Below are positions 33,586-42,882 of a stretch of DNA of 64,000 nt, in pieces (the stretch's first letter is position 1; every line of letters starts with the position of its first letter). A program made the translations under genes and the position numbers. The DNA is from Streptomyces sp. KL109B. Its GTDB lineage: Bacteria > Actinomycetota > Actinomycetes > Streptomycetales > Streptomycetaceae. Below the pieces are notes generated by a model. That model did not search any database and was not told the origin of the DNA. It was given only the letters and a program-made list of their open reading frames with translations. The stretch spans positions 124,001 through 188,000 of the forward strand of contig NZ_JASERL010000004.1 of NCBI RefSeq assembly GCF_030766935.1, written 5' to 3'.

Positions 33586-33650
33586 CGTCAGCAGGACCTA
33601 TCCGGTGTGGGATCGGGATAAAGACTTCTGACCCATCGTAAGCGGTGGGG

Positions 33651-33791
33651 TCAGTCGTCGCGCTTGTAGCCCCTCAGCAGAAACCAGGCGAGGAAAATCG
33701 CACCCAGTACGCCCACGATCAGCACGCCGCGCAGCAGATTGCCCGGACCCTGGTCCGAGGCCGCGCTGATGACGTGATCGATGTGCTCCAT
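33651..33791 (-). CDS. small single-pass membrane protein
   Basis: 46 residues: MEHIDHVISAASDQGPGNLL, then a transmembrane helix GVLIVGVLGAIFLAWFLL and a basic end RGYKRDD. GAAGGAG sits about 7 bases before the ATG. It is 65 bp upstream of the other small membrane gene on the same strand and divergent from the M48 protease gene. Function unknown. Confidence 0.65.
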   Translation of the reverse strand: MEHIDHVISAASDQGPGNLLRGVLIVGVLGAIFLAWFLLRGYKRDD

Positions 33792-33897
33792 GACGGTTCG
33801 CTCCTTCGGTGTGCTGCCCCGTCACGGTATATCCGCCTAGTGTGGACTCCACCTTGGGGGCACGACCGTCGAGTCCACGGAACATGGGGGAAGTCGC

Positions 33898-35031
33898 ATG
33901 CCCGACGAACCGAACGAGCAGCACGAGAACGTACCCAGCAGGCAGCGCCGGCGCTTCCCGGGCATCTCGTCGCGCGCGTACGAGCACCCGGCGGACCGCT
34001 CCGCGCTGGTCGCGCTGCGCAAGCTGAGCGGGTTCGACACGGTCTTCAAGGCCCTGAGCGGCCTGCTGCCGGAGCGCAGCCTGCGCCTGCTGTTCCTGTC
34101 GGACTCGGTGCGGGTCTCGGACGAGCAGTTCGCGCATCTCAACACGATGCTGCGGGACGCCTGTTACATCCTGGACCTGGAGAAGGTCCCCCCGATGTAC
34201 GTCAATCAGGACCCGCAGCCGAACGCGATGTGCATCGGCCTCGACGAGCCGATCATCGTCGTCACGACGGGGCTCGTGGAGCTCCTCGACGAGGAGGAGA
34301 TGCGGGCGGTCGTCGGGCACGAGGTGGGGCACGCGCTGTCCGGCCACTCGGTGTACCGGACGATCCTGCTCTTCCTGACCAGCCTGGCGCTGCGCGTGGC
34401 GTGGATCCCGCTCGGCAACCTCGCGATCATGGCGATCGTGACGGCGCTGCGCGAGTGGTTCCGCAAGTCCGAACTCTCCGCGGACCGGGCGGGGTTGCTG
34501 GTCGGCCAGGACCTCCAGGCGTCCATGCGCGGCCTGATGAAGATCGCGGGCGGCAACCATCTGCACCAGATGAACGTGGACGCGTTCCTCAAGCAGGCCG
34601 AGGAGTACGAGGCCGGGGGCGATCTGCGGGACTCCGTGCTGAAGATCCTGAACGTGCTGCCGCGCTCGCACCCGTTCACCACGGTGCGCGCCGCCGAGCT
34701 GAAGAAGTGGGCGGCGAGCCGCGACTACCAGCGTCTGATGGACGGTCACTACCCGCGCCGCAGCGAGGACAAGGACACCTCGGTGACGGACTCGTGGCGC
34801 GAGTCGGCCTCGCACTACACGGAGACCGTGAAGACCTCGAAGGACCCGCTGATGAAGCTGGTCAGCGACATCGCGGGCGGCGCGGGCGACCTGGGCGGCC
34901 GGGTGCGGCGCGGCTTCGGGAACTTCGGCGGCGGCAGTGGCGGCGGGACCGGGACCGGCGGCAACGGCGGTGGCAACAACGGGAACCACGGCACGGACGA
35001 CGACAGCGACGGCGACAGCGACCAGCGCTGA
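33898..35031 (+). CDS. M48 family zinc metalloprotease
   Basis: 377 residues. The zinc site VVGHEVGHALSGHS lies near residue 140, and the third ligand region is ELSADRAGLL about 60 residues on, as in HtpX/Ste24 proteases. Two hydrophobic helices lie between (TILLFLTSLALRVAWIPLGNLAIMAIVTAL). The last 60 residues are Gly/Asn-rich and disordered. These proteases degrade misfolded membrane proteins. It is convergent with the next gene (8-bp gap). Confidence 0.93.
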   Translation: MPDEPNEQHENVPSRQRRRFPGISSRAYEHPADRSALVALRKLSGFDTVFKALSGLLPERSLRLLFLSDSVRVSDEQFAHLNTMLRDACYILDLEKVPPMYVNQDPQPNAMCIGLDEPIIVVTTGLVELLDEEEMRAVVGHEVGHALSGHSVYRTILLFLTSLALRVAWIPLGNLAIMAIVTALREWFRKSELSADRAGLLVGQDLQASMRGLMKIAGGNHLHQMNVDAFLKQAEEYEAGGDLRDSVLKILNVLPRSHPFTTVRAAELKKWAASRDYQRLMDGHYPRRSEDKDTSVTDSWRESASHYTETVKTSKDPLMKLVSDIAGGAGDLGGRVRRGFGNFGGGSGGGTGTGGNGGGNNGNHGTDDDSDGDSDQR

Positions 35032-35039
35032 CCCGGCGG

Positions 35040-36155
35040 TTACACGTTCGGCTGGGCGTCCGGTGCGAGCGCGCCGCACAGCGCCGTCGCACTGTCCGTC
35101 GCGTACGGGTCGGTGCCGGCCGGTCCGCCCTCCTTCGGGTTCTGGCCCGCGAGCAGCGGGTGCAGATAGCCGGCCGCGTCGGCAGAGCAGGCGAGCGGGC
35201 CCGCCTGGACGTACGACACCAGCAGTTCGGTCTGGTGGTTGCGCAGGTCCTGGCGGTCGAAGCGGAAGTGCAGCACGCGGCGGACGGTGAACAGGGACGT
35301 CTTCTCCTTCTCACCGTCGGCCGCCTTGCCCGCCTTGTCGCTCTTATCGGCCTTGTCGGCGGGACGCAGCGCGTAGACGAAGGTGTGGTCCGAGCTCACT
35401 TCGAGGGTGTTCGCGTCGGTCTCGGAGACCCGCAGGCTGCCGCGGACCCGGATGTGCGGATCGGCGAGCGCGGCCTGCGCCGGGTCGAAGCGGACGAGCC
35501 AGCCGGTGGCGGCGTGCCGCCCGTCGGTGGCCGGCCTGCGGATGCTCTGGTCGAACTGCGGGAGCTGCTGCGGGTCGATGAGCATGCGCACCGGGCGCAC
35601 GGCGCCGTGCGTGAGCACGTCGGGGTCGAGCGAGGAGTCGACGAGGTAGTCCTTGGCGGTGGTCAGCGCGGTGACGACCTGGCTGTCGGAGAAGTGCGCG
35701 GTGCGCTTCGGGTCGGTGGGCAGGTCGATGGCGCGGGCGGCGCTCTTGAAGTGGGCGGCGGGGCTGTGCTCGTACAGCTCGCGCACGGACTTGGCGCCGG
35801 GGACCGTGCCCTGCGGGGCGAGCGGGATGACGGTCATGCGCAGCGGTTCGGTGTTCCGGGCGACCGGGGTCGTCCGATAGGGGCTGCGTACGCCCATGTA
35901 GACGGCGGTGCCGAAGGCGACCACGATCAGGACGACGAGGATCACGGCCTGCCGGGTGAGGCCGCGCCGCAGCACGGGCAGCCGGCGCACGGCGGGCGTG
36001 TGGTCGGTGATGCGCTCCTGGGCCGAGAACTCCTGGAGCCGGGCAGCCCTGACGAACGATTCGTCGAACACGACGGATCGGTACTCTTCCTCACTGCCAC
36101 CACCGCCGGGACCGCTTTCCGGTGTCCCCTCCGGTGGGTCTCCTGGCCCGTTCAT
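35040..36155 (-). CDS. single-pass membrane protein with SVVFDE motif
   Basis: 371 residues. A short cytoplasmic arm carries SVVFDESFVRAARLQEFSA (residues 27-45), then a transmembrane helix QAVILVVLIVVAFGTAVYMGV near 70-90 and a large extracellular domain of about 270 residues with no family I recognise. A Lys/Ala/Asp-rich insert sits near residue 270. The neighbouring upstream gene at 36245 has the same N-terminal motif, so the two are probably related in role. Likely envelope-associated. Confidence 0.75.
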   Translation of the reverse strand: MNGPGDPPEGTPESGPGGGGSEEEYRSVVFDESFVRAARLQEFSAQERITDHTPAVRRLPVLRRGLTRQAVILVVLIVVAFGTAVYMGVRSPYRTTPVARNTEPLRMTVIPLAPQGTVPGAKSVRELYEHSPAAHFKSAARAIDLPTDPKRTAHFSDSQVVTALTTAKDYLVDSSLDPDVLTHGAVRPVRMLIDPQQLPQFDQSIRRPATDGRHAATGWLVRFDPAQAALADPHIRVRGSLRVSETDANTLEVSSDHTFVYALRPADKADKSDKAGKAADGEKEKTSLFTVRRVLHFRFDRQDLRNHQTELLVSYVQAGPLACSADAAGYLHPLLAGQNPKEGGPAGTDPYATDSATALCGALAPDAQPNV

Positions 36156-36244
36156 ACCTTCAGGGTAGGTCTACGCGACGCCAGGTAAACGCCCTGGTAC
36201 ACGTCAACTTCCAAGACCCCCGCCAGAGCGCCCCGAGCGCCCCC

Positions 36245-36871
36245 TCAGGGGGTCTTCGGAACCGCCGAGACGGCCGGCTGGGAGTAGTCCGCGGAGGCGG
36301 AGGGCGAGCCCGGAACGTTCTCCGCGCCCTTCTCCATTTCCGTCGTCGCGGGCGGCGGCACCTCGTCCTGGCTGCCCGAGGACGCGCCGCGGTAGACGGC
36401 CGTGAAGGCGAGGGCGACCATGCCGATGCCCATCAGCAGGGCGAGCGCCCAGGCGACGGGCCTGCGCCAGCGGACGCCGCCCATGGGTCCCGCCGAGCGG
36501 CGCTCGCGGTCGAGCTCCTCCTCGTACAGCTCGTCGGACTCGTCGGCGTAGCAGCCGAACTCGCCCTCTTCGCCGCGGCCGAAACCGTCCGGGTCGTCGT
36601 AGAACTCGTCGTCGGGGCCCGGCCTTATCCGGGCTCTGCGGGCCTCGGCCTCCTGGGCCTCGGCGCGCGCCTGCGCCGCGGCGAGCAGCCGCTCGACCGC
36701 GGTGGGCTCATGGACTTCCGCCGCCTTCACGAAGTCCTCGTCGAAGACCACGGAGGCGAACTCTTCGTCCCAGCCCCCGCGGTCGTGGTCGTCGTCGGGC
36801 TCCCAGCCGTCCGGGAACGGCGAGCCCCCCACGTCCTCCGGCACCCGTCCAGGGTAGACCGAAGGGGTCAA
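36245..36871 (-). CDS. single-pass membrane protein with SVVFDE motif
   Basis: 208 residues. Residues 40-60 read SVVFDEDFVKAAEVHEPTAVE, matching the motif of the next gene. A long acidic cytoplasmic part follows, then one transmembrane helix (VAWALALLMGIGMVALAFTAVY near 140-162) and a 45-residue Ser/Pro/Thr-rich outer tail. It lies just 22 bp downstream of proA, same strand. Function unknown. Confidence 0.75.
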   Translation of the reverse strand: MTPSVYPGRVPEDVGGSPFPDGWEPDDDHDRGGWDEEFASVVFDEDFVKAAEVHEPTAVERLLAAAQARAEAQEAEARRARIRPGPDDEFYDDPDGFGRGEEGEFGCYADESDELYEEELDRERRSAGPMGGVRWRRPVAWALALLMGIGMVALAFTAVYRGASSGSQDEVPPPATTEMEKGAENVPGSPSASADYSQPAVSAVPKTP

Positions 36872-36893
36872 TTTGGGCAGACGGTAAGGGAAT

Positions 36894-38183
36894 TCAACGG
36901 GTGTGACCGTCGCCGGTCACGATGTACTTCGTGCTCGTGAGCTCCGGCAGGCCCATGGGGCCACGGGCGTGCAGCTTCTGCGTGGAGATGCCGATCTCGG
37001 CGCCGAAGCCGAACTGGCCGCCGTCGGTGAACCGCGTCGAGGCGTTGACGGCGACGGTCGTGGAGTCGACGAGCTGCGTGAAGCGGCGGGCGGCCTGCTG
37101 CGAGGTGGTGACGATGGCCTCGGTGTGCCCGGAGGACCACAGCCGGATGTGCTCGATGGCCCGGTCCATGTCGTCGACGACCGCGGCGGCGATGTCGTAC
37201 GAGAGGTACTCGGTCTCCCAGTCCTCGGGGGTCGCCTCGACGACGGTGGCCTTGGAGCGGTCCGCGTACTCCGCGATCCGGGGGTCCGCGTGCACGGTGA
37301 CGCCCGCCTCGGCGAGCGCGTCGAGGGCGCGCGGCACGAAGGCGTCGGCGATGTCCTTGTGGACGAGGAGGGTCTCGGCGGCGTTGCACACGGAGACGCG
37401 GTGCGCCTTGGAGTTGACGAGGATCTCGACCGCCGTGTCGAGGTCGGCGGCGGCGTCCACGTAGACGTGGCAGTTGCCGGTGCCGGTCTCGATGACGGGG
37501 ACGGTGGAGTTCTCGACGACGTTCTTGATGAGCGAGGCACCGCCGCGCGGGATGAGTACGTCGACGAGGCCGCGGGCGCGCATCAGCTCGGTCACCGAGT
37601 CGCGGCTCTCGCCGGGGACGAGCTGGATCGCGTCGGCGGGAAGCCCGGCCCCGCCGACGGCGTCGCGCAGCACGCGCACCAGCGCGGTGTTCGACTCGTA
37701 CGCCGATGAACTGCCGCGCAGCAGGACCGCGTTGCCGGACTTGAGGCAGAGGGCGGCGGCGTCGACGGTGACGTTCGGCCGGGCCTCGTAGATGATGCCG
37801 ACGACGCCGAGCGGGACGCGGACCTGGCGCAGGTCGATGCCGTTGGGGAGGGTGTTGCCGCGGACGACGGTGCCGACCGGGTCCGGGAGGCCGATGACGT
37901 CGCGCACGTCGGAGGCGATGGCGCGGATGCGCTCCGCGGTGAGCGTGAGGCGGTCGACGATGGCCTCGGATGTGCCGGCCTCGCGGGCGCGCGCGATGTC
38001 CTTGGCGTTGGCCTCGATGATTTCCGCCGTACGCACTTCCAGGGCGTCGGCCATCGCGCCGAGGGCGTCGTCCTTCTCCGCGCGCGGCAGGGCGGCGAGG
38101 TCGCCCGCGGCAGACCTCGCGCGGTACGCGGTCTGGGTGACCGGGGTCATGGAGTCGTAGGGGTTCAGCGGCAGCGACGTCAT
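36894..38183 (-). CDS. proA: glutamate-5-semialdehyde dehydrogenase (gamma-glutamyl phosphate reductase)
   Basis: 429 residues. Aldehyde-dehydrogenase fold with LGVVGIIYEARPNVTVDAAALCLKSGNAVLLRGSS and the catalytic Cys in RVSVCNAAETLLVH. The end PMGLPELTSTKYIVTGDGHTR is typical of ProA. It reduces gamma-glutamyl phosphate, made by ProB, in proline synthesis with NADPH. proB and a small conserved gene lie upstream on the same strand. ATG 38183 begins the usual MTSLPLNPYD start. Confidence 0.97.
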   Translation of the reverse strand: MTSLPLNPYDSMTPVTQTAYRARSAAGDLAALPRAEKDDALGAMADALEVRTAEIIEANAKDIARAREAGTSEAIVDRLTLTAERIRAIASDVRDVIGLPDPVGTVVRGNTLPNGIDLRQVRVPLGVVGIIYEARPNVTVDAAALCLKSGNAVLLRGSSSAYESNTALVRVLRDAVGGAGLPADAIQLVPGESRDSVTELMRARGLVDVLIPRGGASLIKNVVENSTVPVIETGTGNCHVYVDAAADLDTAVEILVNSKAHRVSVCNAAETLLVHKDIADAFVPRALDALAEAGVTVHADPRIAEYADRSKATVVEATPEDWETEYLSYDIAAAVVDDMDRAIEHIRLWSSGHTEAIVTTSQQAARRFTQLVDSTTVAVNASTRFTDGGQFGFGAEIGISTQKLHARGPMGLPELTSTKYIVTGDGHTR

Positions 38184-38332
38184 GCTCCGCAGGGTAACGG
38201 GGGCGTGGGAACGGTCCGCGTTGTGTTTCGGGGGGTGAGACATGGCTGAAATTGGCCTGGGCCACAGTGGCGGGTGTTTCCGCCTCGGAACGGTCAGTTG
38301 TGCTTGCGCGCGCAGTTCCCCGCGCCCCTGGG

Positions 38333-38809
38333 TCAGAAGGGGTGGACGCCTACTGGAGTGGCCGGCAGGGGGCCGTAGCCCTCGGCGATGCGGTGGTGGT
38401 AGGTCTGGCGGTCGATGACCTCCAGGCCGACGATTTCCCAGGGCGGGAGTTGGGAGGTGCGGCGGTGCTCGCCCCAGAGGCGGAGGGCGACGGCTGCCGC
38501 GTCGTGCAGGTCGCGGGCCTCTTCCCAGTAGCGGATCTCGGCGTGGTCGCCCGCGTACCGGCTGGTCAGCAGGAAGGGGTGGTCGTGGGCGAGCTGTTCG
38601 AGGCCGCGGCGCACCTCCGCGAGGGGGGCCTCGGCGCCGGAGACGCTGAGCGTGACGTGCCACAGGCGGGGGCCTTCCTCGGCGCTCCCGTCCGTGGGCT
38701 CCCGTCCGCTCTCCTCCTCGTACGCCTCCCCCGCGGCCACGCTCGTCAGCGCCCGCTCCGCCGACCCTCGGGGTCCTTTGGACGCGGCCCCCGGGCGCGC
38801 TCGTCTCAC
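38333..38809 (-). CDS. conserved protein of the proB-proA region, unknown function
   Basis: 158 residues from GTG 38809, chosen because a near-perfect AAGGAGG lies 5 bases upstream. The core LWHVTLSVSGAEAPLAEVRRGLEQLAHDHPFLLTSRYAGDHAEIRYWEEARDLHDAAAVALRLWGEHR looks like a small alpha/beta domain, followed by GLEVIDRQTYHHRIAEGYG. I do not recognise a family. It stands between proB and proA on the same strand, 149 bp before proA. Confidence 0.78.
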   Translation of the reverse strand: MRRARPGAASKGPRGSAERALTSVAAGEAYEEESGREPTDGSAEEGPRLWHVTLSVSGAEAPLAEVRRGLEQLAHDHPFLLTSRYAGDHAEIRYWEEARDLHDAAAVALRLWGEHRRTSQLPPWEIVGLEVIDRQTYHHRIAEGYGPLPATPVGVHPF

Positions 38810-38986
38810 GACGGCCTCCTTTGCGCTGTGGTCGGCAGTGGTCGTGCGGACCTTCCGTGATGGAACTCCCTGCCTCAAGAGTTGAGCAGGACACGGAGCT
38901 TCGTGGGGCGGTTTTGGGGAAGGTCCCCCGCGGGTGGCAGGCTTTCGGCCTTTCCCACAGGCGGTTTCGAAGGCGCGGAGCCCGAT

Positions 38987-40141
38987 TCAAGCCTGGAGGA
39001 GGACCAGGTCGTCCCTGTGTACGACTTCGCGTTCGTAGGCCGGGCCGAGATCGCGGGCGAGCTCCCGGGTGGAGCGGCCGATCAGCTGCGGGATCTCCTT
39101 GGCGTCGAAGTTGACGAGGCCGCGCGCGACGGCCGTGCCGCTCTCGTCGCGCAGCTCGACGGGGTCGCCCGCGGTGAACTCGCCCTCCACGGCCGCGATT
39201 CCGGCGGGCAGCAGCGACTTGCGGCCGTCGACCACGGCTCGTACGGCGCCGTCGTCGAGAGTGATCGCGCCCTGCGGCGTCGAGGCGTGCTGCAACCAAA
39301 GGAGGCGGTCGGCGCTGCGGCGGCCGGTGCGGTGGAAGTAGGTGCCGGTGTCGCGGGCGGCGAGGGCGTCGGAGGCGTGGCTGGCGCTCGTGAGCACCAC
39401 CGGGATGCCGGCGGCCGCGGCGATCGAGGCGGCCTCGACCTTGGTGACCATGCCGCCGGTGCCGACGCCCGCCTTCCCGGCGGAGCCGATCTTGACGTGC
39501 GCTATGTCGGCGGGGGTGCGCACCTCGGCGATGCGGGAGCTGCCGGGTTTCGCAGGATCACCGTCGTAGAGGCCGTCGACGTCCGAGAGCAGCACCAGCA
39601 GGTCGGCGTGGACGAGGTGGGCGACGAGGGCCGCGAGCCGGTCGTTGTCCCCGAACCGGATCTCGTCCGTGGCCACGGTGTCGTTCTCGTTGACGATCGG
39701 GAAGGAGCCCATCGCCAGGAGCTGGTCGAGGGTGCGCGAGGCGTTGCGGTGGTGGGCGCGGCGGGCCATGTCGTCGCTGGTCAGGAGGACCTGGCCGACG
39801 CGGACCCCGTAGCGCGCGAAGGAAGCGGTGTAGCGGGCGACGAGGAGTCCCTGCCCCACGCTGGCCGCGGCCTGCTGGCGGGCGAGGTCCTTGGGGCGGC
39901 GGGTCAGACCGAGCGGGGCGAGGCCCGCGGCGATGGCGCCGGAGGAGACGAGGACGATCTCCCTCTCTCCCCCTCCGCGGTGCTTCGCGAGTACGTCGAC
40001 GAGCGCGTCGACGCGGTCCGCGTCCAGTCCCCCCGCAGCCGTCGTGAGTGACGACGATCCCACCTTGACGACGATCCTGCGGGCCTGAGCCACGCCCTGC
40101 CGTGACGTCCCCGACGATTCCCCAGTTGTTGCCCCTGACAT
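38987..40141 (-). CDS. proB: glutamate 5-kinase
   Basis: 384 residues from ATG 40141; a TTG three codons upstream and GTG inside (VAQARRIVVKVGSSSLT) are alternatives. Amino-acid-kinase motifs: RIVVKVGSSSLT, ILVSSGAIAAGL-like LVSSGAIAAGLAPLG, NENDTVATDEIRFGDNDRLAALVA, and GTGGMVTKVEAA. A C-terminal PUA domain follows (GAVRAVVDGRKSLLPAGI). It phosphorylates glutamate as the first step of proline synthesis. Divergent from the glycerophosphotransferase-like gene. Confidence 0.96.
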   Translation of the reverse strand: MSGATTGESSGTSRQGVAQARRIVVKVGSSSLTTAAGGLDADRVDALVDVLAKHRGGGEREIVLVSSGAIAAGLAPLGLTRRPKDLARQQAAASVGQGLLVARYTASFARYGVRVGQVLLTSDDMARRAHHRNASRTLDQLLAMGSFPIVNENDTVATDEIRFGDNDRLAALVAHLVHADLLVLLSDVDGLYDGDPAKPGSSRIAEVRTPADIAHVKIGSAGKAGVGTGGMVTKVEAASIAAAAGIPVVLTSASHASDALAARDTGTYFHRTGRRSADRLLWLQHASTPQGAITLDDGAVRAVVDGRKSLLPAGIAAVEGEFTAGDPVELRDESGTAVARGLVNFDAKEIPQLIGRSTRELARDLGPAYEREVVHRDDLVLLQA

Positions 40142-40400
40142 GCCTCGCAATGTACGTGACCTGCCCCTACGACCGCTCTCGGGTTTCGATGCGCGGACAG
40201 GGCCGTGGACGCCGGGTAATCAAGAGAGGGAGTAGGTCCCTGCTCATTCACGCCGTTTGCCCCTGTTTCCGCTGCTTGCGGCCCCGGAGGATTGCTAGGG
40301 GACCACCGAAAGTCATACGGTCAGTGGTCAGCATTTCCGCGAGGTGGACCTCCCCCACGGTCCCCCCACCCTCCGAGACCCCCTGCCAGGAGCCCAGCCC

Positions 40401-42500
40401 GTGCCCTCCGCCGGACGCGCCTCGCGCCGCCTCGTGCAGCTTTCCGCGCTGTTCACGATGTTCGCGCTCTATGTGGCCCAGCTCGTCAGCGCGCTCGTTC
40501 CGTATGTGCCCGTCTTCGTCGCCGCGAGCGCGGCCGGACTCGCCCTCGACACCTACCTGCAGTACAAGCAGCCGGGGCTGCTCTCGCTGCTCGGCAAGAT
40601 CCGCTTCGACGTCACGGTGCGGCAACTGCTGCGCGACATGTTGATCTTCGTAGGACTGCTCCGCATCAGCGGCATCAACCCCCTCGACGAGCAGGCCCCG
40701 CTGCTGGTCATGGTGCTCGCGATGTACCTGCTGCACTTCGCCTGCCAGGCGGCCGCGGTCCTCGTACGCCGCTCTCGTACGCTGCCGATCGTCACGCGCA
40801 ACATCGACGCGTCCGCGCTGAACCTGTGCAAGTCGCCGCCGCGCCTGCTGGCCCGGCGCGCCGCCCACCGGCTGCTGACCTTCGCGATCCCCTCCACGCT
40901 CGGCCTGGTGATCACGGCCGCGACGACCAACGCCGTCTGGGGCGTCATCGGCATCGGCGTCTCCATCGCCCTCTTCCTCGTCGGCACGCTCCACCTCGGT
41001 AGCTGGCTGCTGCCGAAGAAGCGTCCGGTGAACGACGCCAAGGTCATCGAGTGGCTCGACAAGTGGCTGGCCGAGTACCAGCCGACCGTCGGCATGTACT
41101 TCTCCGGCGGCACCACCTCCGCGTACCAGGCGAACATGTGGCTCTCCACGCTCGCCGCGGTCGACGGCAAGCCGCTGATCGTGCTGCGCGAGCGCTTCAT
41201 GGTGAACAAGATCGACGCCACCGACGTGCCGATCATCTGCTTCCCGAAGGTCGCCACGATGTTCTCCCTGGAGAACTCGACGCTGAAGATGCTGCTTCAC
41301 CCGGCGAACGCCGCGAAGACCTCGCAGGTCCTGCGCATCCCCACGATCAAGCACGCGTTCACCAACCACGGCGAGTCCGACAAGCTGAGCTCCTGCAACC
41401 CGTACGCGAAGGCGTACGACGAGGTGTGGGTGGCAGGTCCCGCGGCGCGCGACCGCTACCAGCTCGCGGACGTCGGCGTCGAGGACAAGGACGTCGTCGA
41501 GGTGGGCCGCCCCCAGCTCGCGCCGATCCAGCTCGCGGACGGCCCGGCCACCGGCGAGTACACGACGGTCCTGTACGCCCCCACCTGGGAGGGCTGGGAC
41601 GGCAACCCCGGCAATACGTCGGTCATCCTGGCCGGCGAGAACATCGTCCGGCACCTGCTCGACGACCCCAAGGTGCGCCTCATCTACAAGCCGCACCCGA
41701 TGACCGGTTCGCAGGTGCCCGCCGCGGGCGAGGCCAACAAGCGGATCATGGCGATGATCCAGGAGGCCAACGCCCGCCGCTCCGGCGCGCGTCCAGGCCC
41801 CGAGGCCGCCGTCGAGCTGGAGCGCCGCTTCGAGGCGCTGAACGAGCTGACGTCCACCAAGTTCCCCAAGGGCACCGACGAGCAGGAGCGGATGCTGCTC
41901 CAGGGCGCGCCCGACGGGAACCGGGCGGCCGCGGTGGCCGAGGCGACGGCGGCGTGGGAGGAGGCGTACTGGGCGTCCTTCCCCGAGTGGGAGCACCTGA
42001 TCATCACGCAGGCCCGGCCCGCGATCTTCACCTGCTTCAACGCGGCGGACGTGCTCATCTCCGACGTCTCCTCCGTCGTCTCCGACTGGCTGAGCAGCGA
42101 GAAGCCGTACGCGGTGGCGAACACGTCGGGTCTTACGGAGGACGAGTTCCGCACCGGCTTCCCGACGACGCGGGCGGCGACGGTCCTCTCGCCCGAGGCC
42201 ACCGAGGTTCCCGAGCTGCTCGCGGTCGTCCGCGGCGAGACGGCGGACACGCAGGCCGAGGCCCGCGTCGCCCTGAAGGAACACCTCCTCGGCCCCTCGG
42301 ACCCGCCCTCCATCGACCGCTTCAACGCGGCCGTGCGCGCGCTGTGCGCCAAGGCCGACGAGCGGCGCGCGCGGATGGCGGCGCGCGGCGAGGACGAGAT
42401 CCCGCCGACCCGCGAGGACTCCGTCGAGGAGCAGGCCGCGGAGGCGGCGGAGGCGGAGGCCGCGTCGGAGTCGGAGTCGGAGGACACGGTGACGGCGTAA
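40401..42500 (+). CDS. membrane protein with CDP-glycerol glycerophosphotransferase-like domain
   Basis: 699 residues from GTG 40401, with AGGAG nine bases upstream. Four or five transmembrane helices occupy residues 10-220. A cytoplasmic domain of the TagB/SpsB type follows: VGMYFSGGTTSAYQANMW, TIKHAFTNHGESDKL, VLYAPTWEGWDGN, LIYKPHPMTG and the late ISDVSSVVSDWLSS motif. Such enzymes extend or prime glycerol-phosphate-containing wall polymers. The acidic C-terminus (EEQAAEAAEAEAA) is simple. With the LCP gene in the same region it suggests an anionic wall polymer pathway; the polymer is not identified. Terminator follows. Confidence 0.85.
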   Translation: MPSAGRASRRLVQLSALFTMFALYVAQLVSALVPYVPVFVAASAAGLALDTYLQYKQPGLLSLLGKIRFDVTVRQLLRDMLIFVGLLRISGINPLDEQAPLLVMVLAMYLLHFACQAAAVLVRRSRTLPIVTRNIDASALNLCKSPPRLLARRAAHRLLTFAIPSTLGLVITAATTNAVWGVIGIGVSIALFLVGTLHLGSWLLPKKRPVNDAKVIEWLDKWLAEYQPTVGMYFSGGTTSAYQANMWLSTLAAVDGKPLIVLRERFMVNKIDATDVPIICFPKVATMFSLENSTLKMLLHPANAAKTSQVLRIPTIKHAFTNHGESDKLSSCNPYAKAYDEVWVAGPAARDRYQLADVGVEDKDVVEVGRPQLAPIQLADGPATGEYTTVLYAPTWEGWDGNPGNTSVILAGENIVRHLLDDPKVRLIYKPHPMTGSQVPAAGEANKRIMAMIQEANARRSGARPGPEAAVELERRFEALNELTSTKFPKGTDEQERMLLQGAPDGNRAAAVAEATAAWEEAYWASFPEWEHLIITQARPAIFTCFNAADVLISDVSSVVSDWLSSEKPYAVANTSGLTEDEFRTGFPTTRAATVLSPEATEVPELLAVVRGETADTQAEARVALKEHLLGPSDPPSIDRFNAAVRALCAKADERRARMAARGEDEIPPTREDSVEEQAAEAAEAEAASESESEDTVTA

Positions 42501-42524
42501 CACCTCTGCGGTGTGCGTGCGGCG

Positions 42525-42560
42525 AAGGGGCCCGGGAGACGTTGTCCTCCCGGGCCCCTT
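42525..42560 (+). terminator. terminator after the glycerophosphotransferase-like gene
   Basis: A 14-bp GC stem (42525-42538... with 42547-42560, core GGGGCCCGGGAG) and an 8-base loop, ending in TT. Confidence 0.8.
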
Positions 42561-42598
42561 TCGCGTGCTGTAGCGGTCGACCGCTCCTACGCCACGGG

Positions 42599-42868
42599 GC
42601 TCCGCCCCGGACCCCGCGCCTCAAACGCCGGCGAGGCTTGATTTGGCCGCCGGCACGGACAGATGGCGACCTCGGCCCACTCCCACGTCGCGGCGCTCCG
42701 CCCCGGACCCCGCGCCTCAAACGCCGGCGAGGCTTGATTTGTCCGCCGGCTCTGACAGATGGCGACCTCGACCCACTCCCACGTCGCGGCGCTCCGCCCC
42801 GGACCCCGCGCCTCAAACGCCAGCGGGGCTTGATTTGGCCGCCGGCTCGGACAGATGGCGGCCTCGGC
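42599..42868. repeat. 96-bp tandem repeat, nearly three copies
   Basis: Copies begin at 42599, 42695 and 42791 (exact period 96). Each carries a GCTCCGCCCCGG palindrome, CCTCAAACGCC element and the same 35-bp tail, with a few substitutions. Its core is the REP-like repeat also found in comEC and at 58191. It fills the 382 bp between the glycerophosphotransferase-like gene and the aldo/keto reductase; no gene is seen in it. Confidence 0.95.
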
Positions 42869-42882
42869 CCGCGCCCCGTGCC

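Noticed and set aside
42599..42868. Tandem array as a possible CRISPR
   Set aside because: Units are 96 bp and nearly identical throughout, with no unique spacers and no cas genes.
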